Shown here: positions 6,509 through 12,008 of the stretch, in pieces
How positions within the stretch are numbered: position 1 is the first letter of the stretch
How the letters are laid out: each line of letters begins with the position of its first letter
DNA from: Chamaesiphon sp.
GTDB taxonomy: Bacteria > Cyanobacteriota > Cyanobacteriia > Cyanobacteriales > Chamaesiphonaceae
DNA length: 12,505 nt
NCBI GenBank assembly: GCA_026785875.1
Contig: JAJAZF010000120.1
Span: 1-12,505 of the forward strand
Reading direction: 5' to 3'
Notes under the pieces: generated by a model
Told to the model about the DNA's origin: nothing
What the model saw: the letters and a program-made list of their open reading frames with translations, nothing else
The model's database searches: none
Made by a program: the position numbers and the translations under genes

Positions 6509-6521
6509 ATTTCCCGCTATT

Positions 6522-6549
6522 AACTATCAACTATCAACTATCAACTAAA
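6522..6549 (+). repeat. Heptanucleotide tandem repeat, AACTATC unit, abutting the rpsS start
   Basis: Three perfect AACTATC units (6522-6542) and a variant AACTAAA (6543-6549) end 2 nt before the rpsS ATG. They occupy the place where a Shine-Dalgarno sequence would be expected, and none is present. Confidence 0.8.
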
Positions 6550-6551
6550 TT

Positions 6552-6830
6552 ATGGGTCGTTCTCTCAAAAAAGGTCCCTTTGTCGCAGATCATCTGATGA
6601 CAAAGGTGGAAAAAATGAATGCGTCTGGTCGTAAAGACGTGATCAAAACTTGGTCGCGGGCTTCCACAATCCTGCCGCAAATGGTCGGACACACGATCGC
6701 AGTACACAACGGTCGTCAACACGTTCCTGTCTTTGTATCAGATCAAATGGTCGGACACAAATTAGGTGAGTTTTCGCCCACTCGGAACTATCGTTCCCAC
6801 TCAAAGGGAGACAAAAAATCCGGTAGATAA
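6552..6830 (+). CDS. rpsS: 30S ribosomal protein S19
   Basis: 92 residues, the usual length. S19 sits in the 30S head with S13, near the A-site tRNA and the bridge to the 50S subunit. Signatures are MGRSLKKGPFV at the N-terminus, KTWSRASTILPQMVGHTI (32-49) and HNGRQHVPVFV followed by HKLGEFSPTRNYR (52-80). The ATG is fixed by the conserved N-terminus. The leader in front is made of seven-base repeats instead of a Shine-Dalgarno site. rplV follows after 48 nt. Confidence 0.98.
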   Translation: MGRSLKKGPFVADHLMTKVEKMNASGRKDVIKTWSRASTILPQMVGHTIAVHNGRQHVPVFVSDQMVGHKLGEFSPTRNYRSHSKGDKKSGR

Positions 6831-6850
6831 TTCAAAATTAACTTTGAATT
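6829..6850 (+). other. AT-rich hairpin at the rpsS stop codon
   Basis: AATTCAAA (6829-6836) and TTTGAATT (6843-6850) form a perfect 8-bp inverted repeat with a 6-nt loop, overlapping the rpsS TAA stop. With only one G-C pair the stem is weak. It could mark an mRNA processing point but is not a terminator, since rplV follows closely. Confidence 0.35.
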
Positions 6851-6878
6851 TTAAACTCTGGATTAAAGAGAAAAAATT

Positions 6879-7232
6879 ATGGCGATCGAAAACAAAACAG
6901 AAATCAAAGCAGTTGCGAAATATATTCGCATGTCTCCTTTTAAAGTGCGCCGCGTACTAGACCAAATTCGGGGACGTTCCTACCGTGAAGCCTTGATCAT
7001 TCTCGAATTCATGCCCTACAAGGCTTGCGAAGAGATTATCAAAGTATTGCGATCGGCTGTGGCTAATGCTGAAAACAACAATGGGATGAATCCAGCCAAG
7101 CTAGTAGTATCTACTGCCTATGCTGACGGTGGCCCAGCACTAAAACGCTTCCGCCCTAGAGCGCAAGGTCGCGCTTACAAAATCCGCAAACCGACATGTC
7201 ACATCACTGTGGCAGTGGCGGAAACGAACTAG
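6879..7232 (+). CDS. rplV: 50S ribosomal protein L22
   Basis: 117 residues. L22 contacts all six domains of 23S rRNA, and its beta-hairpin lines the exit tunnel opposite L4. The helical body is VAKYIRMSPFKVRRVLDQIR (12-31) to SAVANAENN (59-67). The hairpin is ADGGPALKRFRPRAQGRAYK (82-101). Both are intact. The 48-nt spacer gives only a weak purine run (AAAGAG) before the ATG. rpsC follows after 20 nt, so the pair is likely co-translated. Confidence 0.98.
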   Translation: MAIENKTEIKAVAKYIRMSPFKVRRVLDQIRGRSYREALIILEFMPYKACEEIIKVLRSAVANAENNNGMNPAKLVVSTAYADGGPALKRFRPRAQGRAYKIRKPTCHITVAVAETN

Positions 7233-7252
7233 GGAGCATATAAAGAAATAAC

Positions 7253-7993
7253 ATGGGACAGAAGATTCATCCGATCGGCTTTAGACTCGGCATCACGCAG
7301 GAACACCGTTCGCGGTGGTATGCAGATAGCCGCCGCTACCCCGAAGTTCTCAAAGAAGACTACATCATTCGCCAACACATCGAAAAAGACCCCACCCTCA
7401 GCACAGCAGGGATTTCCAAAGTTCGGATCGAGCGTAAAGCCGACCAAATCGAACTCGAAATCCATACCGCTCGTCCAGGTGTTGTCGTCGGTCGTCAAGG
7501 CAGCGGTATCGAAGTTATCCGTCAAGCTCTGCTCAAAAAACTTGGTACCGATCGTCAGATTCGGATTAACGTCATTGAGATTGCCAAAGTTGATGCTGAT
7601 GCAGCTTTAATCGCTGAATTCATCGCTCAACAACTATCTCGTCGTGTCTCCTTCCGTCGTGTTGTCCGTCAGGCAATCCAACGGGCACAACGGGCAGAAG
7701 TTAAAGGCATCAAAATTCAAGTCGGCGGACGACTCAATGGAGCAGAAATCGCTCGGACTGAATCGTCTCGTGAAGGTAGCGTACCTCTACATACCCTCCG
7801 CGCAGACATTGACTACGCTTCCAAAACCGCAGAAACCACTTATGGAATCATCGGTGTAAAAGTTTGGGTCTTTAAGGGCGAAATTATCCCCGGACAAGAA
7901 AATCTAGAAATACCTAGTGCTGCTCAACCCAAACGTCGGCAACAGCAACAACGTCGCCGTCAGCAGTTCGATGACCGCTCTGATGAAGGATAG
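7253..7993 (+). CDS. rpsC: 30S ribosomal protein S3
   Basis: 246 residues. S3 lines the mRNA entry tunnel of the 30S subunit with S4 and S5. The N-terminus is MGQKIHPIGFRLGIT. A type II KH domain covers about 39-110, with its GxxG loop as GRQG at 80-83. The C-terminal domain includes GGRLNGAEIAR (158-168) and YGIIGVKVWVFKGE (197-210). The tail (about 225-246) is rich in Gln, Arg and Asp and probably disordered, a common trait of cyanobacterial S3. GGGAG at 7232-7236 is too far (16 nt) to be an ideal ribosome binding site. rplP starts 10 nt after the stop. Confidence 0.98.
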   Translation: MGQKIHPIGFRLGITQEHRSRWYADSRRYPEVLKEDYIIRQHIEKDPTLSTAGISKVRIERKADQIELEIHTARPGVVVGRQGSGIEVIRQALLKKLGTDRQIRINVIEIAKVDADAALIAEFIAQQLSRRVSFRRVVRQAIQRAQRAEVKGIKIQVGGRLNGAEIARTESSREGSVPLHTLRADIDYASKTAETTYGIIGVKVWVFKGEIIPGQENLEIPSAAQPKRRQQQQRRRQQFDDRSDEG

Positions 7994-8003
7994 GAATTGA
8001 AAA

Positions 8004-8432
8004 ATGTTAAGTCCTAGAAGAACGAAATTCCGCAAACAACAACGCGGTAGAATGACTGGTTTAGCTACCAGAGGAAATGAGATCGCCTTCGGTCAATATG
8101 GCTTACAAGCGATCGAACCATCCTGGATTACCTCCCGTCAGATCGAAGCCTGTCGGCGAGCCATGAACCGCTATCTCAAACGGGGCGGGAAAATCTGGAT
8201 TCGGATTTTCCCTGACAAGCCAGTTACCATGCGCCCAGCAGAAACACGGATGGGTTCCGGTAAAGGTTCTCCCGAATTTTGGGTAGCAGTAGTCAAACCA
8301 GGTCGGATCTTATTCGAGATTGGTGGCGTTCCTGAAGACATTGCTCGGGAATCGATGCGTCTAGCGATGCACAAGCTACCGATTAAAGTCAAGTTTATTA
8401 TCAAAGCACATTTAGAAGACGAGACTGATTAA
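8004..8432 (+). CDS. rplP: 50S ribosomal protein L16
   Basis: 142 residues. L16 helps shape the A-site and the elongation-factor binding region of the 50S subunit. Markers are MLSPRRTKFRKQQRGRM at the N-terminus, GQYGLQAIEPSWITSRQIEA (30-49), and RMGSGKGSPEFWVAVVKPGR (82-101). AGGA at 7992-7995 overlaps the rpsC stop and lies 8 nt before the ATG, a good Shine-Dalgarno position. The stop codon is only 4 nt from the rpmC start. Confidence 0.98.
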   Translation: MLSPRRTKFRKQQRGRMTGLATRGNEIAFGQYGLQAIEPSWITSRQIEACRRAMNRYLKRGGKIWIRIFPDKPVTMRPAETRMGSGKGSPEFWVAVVKPGRILFEIGGVPEDIARESMRLAMHKLPIKVKFIIKAHLEDETD

Positions 8433-8436
8433 GGTT

Positions 8437-8643
8437 ATGGCTCTGCCCAAAATTGCCGAAGTAACAAGCCTAACCGATGAAGAACTAGCTGCTGAGATTA
8501 TCGCTGTCAAACGAAATCTGTTTGACCTGCGCCTCAGACAAGCTACCCGTCGGTTAGAAAAAACCCACGAATTCAAACATAACCGCCATAAATTAGCGCA
8601 GTTATTGACCGTGGAACACCAACGTAAAACCGCCAAGGTTTAA
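8437..8643 (+). CDS. rpmC: 50S ribosomal protein L29
   Basis: 68 residues, the usual size. L29 is a two-helix coiled protein next to L23 at the tunnel exit. SLTDEELAAEIIAVKRNLFD (11-30) forms the first helix. LRLRQATRRLEKTHEFKHNR (31-50) contains the conserved turn, and the C-terminal helix carries the last 20 residues. The ATG is 4 nt from the rplP stop (TAAGGTTATG). The AAGG there is too close to act as a normal ribosome binding site, so translational coupling to rplP is likely. Confidence 0.97.
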   Translation: MALPKIAEVTSLTDEELAAEIIAVKRNLFDLRLRQATRRLEKTHEFKHNRHKLAQLLTVEHQRKTAKV

Positions 8644-8682
8644 TACCAGTCAACATACTCAGCCACAGGTAATCAACACACA

Positions 8683-8928
8683 ATGGCAGCTAAAGAAAGA
8701 GTTGGCCTCGTCGTCAGCAACAAGATGCAAAAAACCATAGTAGTAGCGATCGAAAACCGTTCCGCTCACTCCAAATATGGCAAAGTAGTCGTCAGAACCA
8801 AAAGATATAAGGTGCATGACGAAGACAACCAGTGTAAAGAAGGCGACAGAGTTCGGATTTCTGAAACCCGTCCCCTCAGCCGCACCAAACGCTGGACACT
8901 AGCTGAAATCCTCAGTACCAAAGCCTAA
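8683..8928 (+). CDS. rpsQ: 30S ribosomal protein S17
   Basis: 81 residues. S17 is an OB-fold protein that binds 16S rRNA early in 30S assembly. The core is KERVGLVVSNKMQKTIVVAI (4-23) and VVVRTKRYKVHDEDNQCKEG (35-54), ending with the signature GDRVRISETRPLSRTKRW (54-71). The 39-nt spacer from rpmC has at best an AGG 13 nt before the ATG. A 142-nt spacer with repeats and inverted repeats separates it from rplN. Confidence 0.97.
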   Translation: MAAKERVGLVVSNKMQKTIVVAIENRSAHSKYGKVVVRTKRYKVHDEDNQCKEGDRVRISETRPLSRTKRWTLAEILSTKA

Positions 8929-8938
8929 ATCACCAGGT

Positions 8939-8992
8939 GGGGTTAGGAATGGCAATGGTTCGAGTGTGAAATTTCACTTTCTGCCCTACCCC
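8939..8992 (+). other. Two-tier hairpin in the rpsQ-rplN spacer
   Basis: GGGG (8939-8942) and TAGG (8944-8947) can pair with CCTA and CCCC (8985-8992) with one bulged T. Inside the loop lies the perfect 12-bp palindrome GTGAAATTTCAC (8966-8977). No U-tract follows. A processing, stabilising or attenuating role is possible but unproven. Confidence 0.35.
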
Positions 8993-9006
8993 CTACTCCC
9001 TACTCC
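8986..9006 (+). repeat. Heptanucleotide tandem repeat, CTACYCC unit
   Basis: Three consecutive units, CTACCCC, CTACTCC and CTACTCC, form a pyrimidine-rich array 65 nt upstream of the rplN start. The first unit overlaps the 3' arm of the spacer hairpin. Confidence 0.7.
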
Positions 9007-9012
9007 CGTCTT

Positions 9013-9052
9013 GATTCGCTAAACCGTCGTGGAACAAAGGCGTGCGCGAATC
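9013..9052 (+). other. Inverted repeat in the rplN leader
   Basis: GATTCGC (9013-9019) and GCGAATC (9046-9052) are perfect 7-bp complements with a 26-nt loop, ending 18 nt before the rplN ATG. A G-U pair could extend the stem. Its position suits an effect on translation or mRNA stability, but no known leader motif is recognised. Confidence 0.4.
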
Positions 9053-9070
9053 GCTACCCTCTACACAACA

Positions 9071-9439
9071 ATGATTCAACAAGAAAGTTATTTAACCGTT
9101 GCGGACAATAGCGGTGCCCGTAAAATTATGTGTATTCGCGTCCTTGGTGCGGGTAATCGTACTTACGGCGGCGTAGGCGACACAATTATCGCCGTTGTCA
9201 AAGATGCCACTCCGAATATGGCAGTCAAGAAATCCGAAGTAGTCCGTGCAGTCATCGTCCGTACCAGACATACTATGCGCCGCGAGAGTGGTATGAGTAT
9301 CCGGTTTGATGATAATGCCGCAGTGCTAGTCAATGCTGATGGTAATCCCAGAGGGACTCGCGTTTTCGGCCCTGTCGCTCGCGAACTTCGTGAAAAAAGC
9401 TTCACCAAAATCGTCTCATTGGCTCCAGAGGTACTCTAA
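9071..9439 (+). CDS. rplN: 50S ribosomal protein L14
   Basis: 122 residues from the ATG at 9071, exactly the standard L14 length. L14 lies at the subunit interface, forms a bridge to 16S rRNA helix 14, and is the docking site for the silencing factor RsfS. The start MIQQESYLTVADNSGARKIM is the family N-terminus. The signature continues with VLGAGNRTYGGVGDTIIAVV (24-43). A GTG at 9029 would add 14 residues (starting EQRRARIATLY) with no family counterpart and would cover the leader inverted repeat, so the shorter form is preferred. No Shine-Dalgarno site is seen. Confidence 0.97.
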   Translation: MIQQESYLTVADNSGARKIMCIRVLGAGNRTYGGVGDTIIAVVKDATPNMAVKKSEVVRAVIVRTRHTMRRESGMSIRFDDNAAVLVNADGNPRGTRVFGPVARELREKSFTKIVSLAPEVL

Positions 9440-9442
9440 AAA

Positions 9443-9787
9443 ATGGCAAGACAGAAACCTAAAGTTATCCATCGGATGCACGTCAAGAAAGGCGACACCG
9501 TACAAATTATCTCCGGTAGAGATAAAGGCAAAATCGGCGAAATCCTTAGATCTTTTCCCGAACTAAGTAAAGTGATTGTCAAAGGTGTGAGTATTCGTAC
9601 CAAACACATCAAACCAGCTCAAGAAGGCGAATCCGGTCGGATTGATACTTCAGAAGCCCCAATCCATAGCTCCAAAGTGATGGTCTACTCGACCACCCAA
9701 AATGTTGCTAGTCGGATTAGCTACACTGTCAACGCTGAAGGCAAAAAGGTACGGATGTTGAAGAAAACTGGCGAGATTATCGACTAG
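9443..9787 (+). CDS. rplX: 50S ribosomal protein L24
   Basis: 114 residues. L24 is an assembly initiator that binds the 5' region of 23S rRNA and later sits near the tunnel exit. A KOW motif is clear: VKKGDTVQIISGRDKGKIGE (14-33) with the invariant Gly in DKGKIG. The middle HIKPAQEGESGRIDTSEAPI (55-74) is the typical following block. The start is 3 nt past the rplN stop, with AGAGG inside rplN 11 nt upstream, so translation is probably coupled to rplN. Confidence 0.97.
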   Translation: MARQKPKVIHRMHVKKGDTVQIISGRDKGKIGEILRSFPELSKVIVKGVSIRTKHIKPAQEGESGRIDTSEAPIHSSKVMVYSTTQNVASRISYTVNAEGKKVRMLKKTGEIID

Positions 9788-9858
9788 TTAGTTCTCAGTT
9801 TCCCCTTTTGTAAATAGCTATTATCCTGACCAAGCCCAGGAAATCATACTCGAATATC

Positions 9859-10404
9859 ATGGCACAACAACTCAAAACTAAGTATCAAAAAGAAATCACA
9901 CCCAAGCTGATGGAGCAATTTGGTTATACCAATATGCTGCAAGTGCCCAAGGTGATTAAAATTACGATCAATCGAGGTCTGGGTGAAGCAGCTACCAATG
10001 CTAAAGCTCTAGAATCTTCGATCGCAGAAATCGCCAAGATTACTGGACAAAAGCCAGTCGTCACCCGCGCTAAAAAAGCGATCGCGGGTTTTAAAATCCG
10101 TGCTGGGATGCCTGTGGGAGTCATGGTGACACTGCGCGGCGATCGGATGTACGCCTTCTTGGATCGGTTTATCAACCTCACCCTGCCCCGAATTCGGGAC
10201 TTCCGAGGCATCAGCCCCAAAAGTTTTGACGGTCGCGGTAACTACAGTATCGGGATTCGCGAACAACTGATTTTCCCTGAAATCGAGTACGACCAGATCG
10301 ACCAAATTCGCGGGATGGATATCTCGATTATCACCACAGCCGATAACGACGAATCTGGACGCGCATTACTCAAAGAAATGGGAATGCCCTTCCGCGCGAG
10401 TTAA
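9859..10404 (+). CDS. rplE: 50S ribosomal protein L5
   Basis: 181 residues. L5 binds 5S rRNA with L18 and forms part of the central protuberance touching P-site tRNA and S13. Visible blocks are MLQVPKVIKITINRGLGEA (26-44), ITGQKPVVTRAKKAIAGFKI (61-80) and the signature RIRDFRGISPKSFDGRGNYS (111-130). The 71-nt spacer before it holds an AGGAAA about 16 nt upstream, too distant to be a convincing ribosome binding site. In E. coli rpsN would follow; here rpsH comes next after 109 nt. Confidence 0.98.
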   Translation: MAQQLKTKYQKEITPKLMEQFGYTNMLQVPKVIKITINRGLGEAATNAKALESSIAEIAKITGQKPVVTRAKKAIAGFKIRAGMPVGVMVTLRGDRMYAFLDRFINLTLPRIRDFRGISPKSFDGRGNYSIGIREQLIFPEIEYDQIDQIRGMDISIITTADNDESGRALLKEMGMPFRAS

Positions 10405-10444
10405 TCGCTACAGGTAACAGCGGTAGTAATGGCATCAATATGAT

Positions 10445-10462
10445 GGCGAGCAATGGCTCACC
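10445..10462 (+). other. Small hairpin in the rplE-rpsH spacer
   Basis: GGCGAGC (10445-10451) pairs with GCTCACC (10456-10462) over an AATG loop, with one C/A mismatch. It is followed directly by the seven-base repeats. No U-tract follows. Function unknown. Confidence 0.35.
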
Positions 10463-10465
10463 ACC

Positions 10466-10486
10466 AGCCACTAGCCACCAGCCACT
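10466..10486 (+). repeat. Heptanucleotide tandem repeat, AGCCACY unit
   Basis: Three consecutive units, AGCCACT, AGCCACC and AGCCACT, lie 27 nt before the rpsH start, followed by an A/C-rich leader without a Shine-Dalgarno site. The spacer occupies the place where many bacteria carry rpsN. No trace of that gene is seen. Confidence 0.7.
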
Positions 10487-10513
10487 AACATCACTAATCA
10501 CCCTAAACAACAA

Positions 10514-10915
10514 ATGGCGGCACACGATACCATCTCAGATATGCTCACTCGCATTCGGAATGCGAGCATAGTCAAACATCAAACCACCAACCTTCCAGCA
10601 ACTAAACTCACCCGCAGCATCGCTACTGTCCTCAGACAAGAAGGCTATGTCGGTGAGTATGAAGAAACTGGCGAAGGGATTGACAAAAAATTAGTCCTGA
10701 CCCTCAGATACAAAGGCAAAAATCGCCAACCAATCATCACTGCCCTTAAACGGGTGAGTAAGCCTGGATTGCGCGTTTATTCCAACCACAAAGACTTACC
10801 TAAAGTTTTGGGTGGGATTGGCATCGCAGTGATCTCTACTTCTAGTGGAATTATGACCGATCGCGAAGCCCGTAAACAAGGTGTCGGTGGCGAAATCCTC
10901 TGTTACGTCTGGTAA
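10514..10915 (+). CDS. rpsH: 30S ribosomal protein S8
   Basis: 133 residues. S8 is a primary 16S rRNA-binding protein that organises the central domain of 30S. In E. coli it also represses the spc operon by binding mRNA. Signatures are HDTISDMLTRIRNASI (4-19), an N-terminal domain ending in LVLTLRYKG (about 65-73), and the C-terminal stretch GGIGIAVISTSSGIMTDREA (99-118) with GVGGEILCYVW at the end. The ATG is set by the family N-terminus. A 151-nt spacer to rplF follows. Confidence 0.98.
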   Translation: MAAHDTISDMLTRIRNASIVKHQTTNLPATKLTRSIATVLRQEGYVGEYEETGEGIDKKLVLTLRYKGKNRQPIITALKRVSKPGLRVYSNHKDLPKVLGGIGIAVISTSSGIMTDREARKQGVGGEILCYVW

Positions 10916-11015
10916 GATCTCGCAAGTAGTCAGTAAGTAGAAGTCAACTGTGGTTTCACTGAATTAGTCACTTTATATGTACTAAATCTTACTCCCCTGG
11001 CTCAAATATTCATCT

Positions 11016-11038
11016 TTGCGCGTACTAAAGTATCGCAA
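11016..11038 (+). other. Hairpin in the rpsH-rplF spacer
   Basis: TTGCG (11016-11020) pairs with CGCAA (11034-11038). Within, TAC (11023-11025) pairs with GTA (11030-11032) over a TAAA loop, with a small internal loop. It sits 28 nt before rplF. A degenerate seven-base pattern (AGTAGTC, AGTAAGT, AGAAGTC) lies at 10925-10945 of the same spacer. The rest of the spacer shows nothing clear. Confidence 0.35.
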
Positions 11039-11066
11039 TTTCATTGACAAGGAGTAAATATTAATT

Positions 11067-11612
11067 ATGTCTAGAATTGGAAAACGTCCAATTCCTTTAC
11101 CAGCTAAAGTTACCATTGATATCAATGGTCAATCAGTTGTAGTCAAAGGCCCCAAAGGTGAACTCTCTCGCATCCTCCCCTCAGGAGTAGTCATCCTCAT
11201 GGAAGACGAGATGGTAGTCGTGAATCGTGCCAACGAGTCCCGCCCCGCTCGTCAACAACATGGATTGTGTCGGACGCTAGTTGCCAACATGGTTGAAGGT
11301 GTTTCCACAGGTTTCCAAAAGAAATTGGAAATCCAAGGGGTTGGTTATCGGGCTGCTGTTGACAGTAATGTCCTCACCCTCAACGTGGGCTACAGTTTAC
11401 CTGTCAAAATCACTCCACCAGCGGGAATTACGATCGAAGTTCCTAAAGAAAAGAATACTAATGTCATCGTTAGTGGTATCGATAAAGAATTAGTCGGCAA
11501 TACTGCTGCCAAAATCCGCGATGTTCGCCCACCAGAAGTATACAAAGGTAAGGGAATTCGCTACGAAGGTGAAGTTGTCCGCCGGAAAGCTGGTAAATCT
11601 GGGAAGAAATAG
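11067..11612 (+). CDS. rplF: 50S ribosomal protein L6
   Basis: 181 residues with the two repeated L6 domains. L6 sits at the base of the L7/L12 stalk close to the sarcin-ricin loop and the elongation-factor site. The N-terminus is MSRIGKRPIPLPAKV. The first domain includes SVVVKGPKGELSR (23-35). The second includes LEIQGVGYRA (87-96), LTLNVGYSLPV (103-113) and the C-terminal signature RPPEVYKGKGIRYEGE (153-168). GGAG at 11051-11054 lies 12 nt before the ATG. rplR follows after 8 nt. Confidence 0.98.
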   Translation: MSRIGKRPIPLPAKVTIDINGQSVVVKGPKGELSRILPSGVVILMEDEMVVVNRANESRPARQQHGLCRTLVANMVEGVSTGFQKKLEIQGVGYRAAVDSNVLTLNVGYSLPVKITPPAGITIEVPKEKNTNVIVSGIDKELVGNTAAKIRDVRPPEVYKGKGIRYEGEVVRRKAGKSGKK

Positions 11613-11620
11613 AACATAAA

Positions 11621-11983
11621 ATGAAACTAACACGTAAAGAATCAGTACAGCGTCGTCACCGTCGCGTTCGGAAGGACGTAAATGGTTCGACAGCCCGCCC
11701 TCGGTTGGCGATCTTTAGATCTCACCAACACATCTACGCCCAAGTCATCGATGACACCGAGCAACATACAGTCGCAGCGGCATCGAGTCTCGAACCCGAA
11801 CTAAAATCTCGATTGAGTGGTGGTGGGAATATTACCGCAGCCGCTGAAGTCGGCAAACTAGTCGCCGAACGTGCCAAAGCTAAAGGCATCGAGACGGTAG
11901 TATTCGATCGCGGTGGTAATCTTTATCATGGTCGCGTCCAAGCCCTCGCTGACGCTGCTCGTGAAGCTGGATTAAACTTCTAA
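11621..11983 (+). CDS. rplR: 50S ribosomal protein L18
   Basis: 120 residues. L18 binds 5S rRNA in the central protuberance together with L5. It begins with a basic arm (KLTRKESVQRRHRRVRKDV), then RPRLAIFRSHQHIYAQVIDD (26-45), a helix GKLVAERAKAKGIETVVFDR (77-96), and the C-terminal signature GNLYHGRVQALADAAREAGL (99-118). It starts only 8 nt after rplF and has no independent Shine-Dalgarno site, apart from purines within the rplF end (GGGAAG). It is therefore likely coupled to rplF. Confidence 0.98.
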   Translation: MKLTRKESVQRRHRRVRKDVNGSTARPRLAIFRSHQHIYAQVIDDTEQHTVAAASSLEPELKSRLSGGGNITAAAEVGKLVAERAKAKGIETVVFDRGGNLYHGRVQALADAAREAGLNF

Positions 11984-12008
11984 TCATAAATCATCCAAAT
12001 ATCAGATT

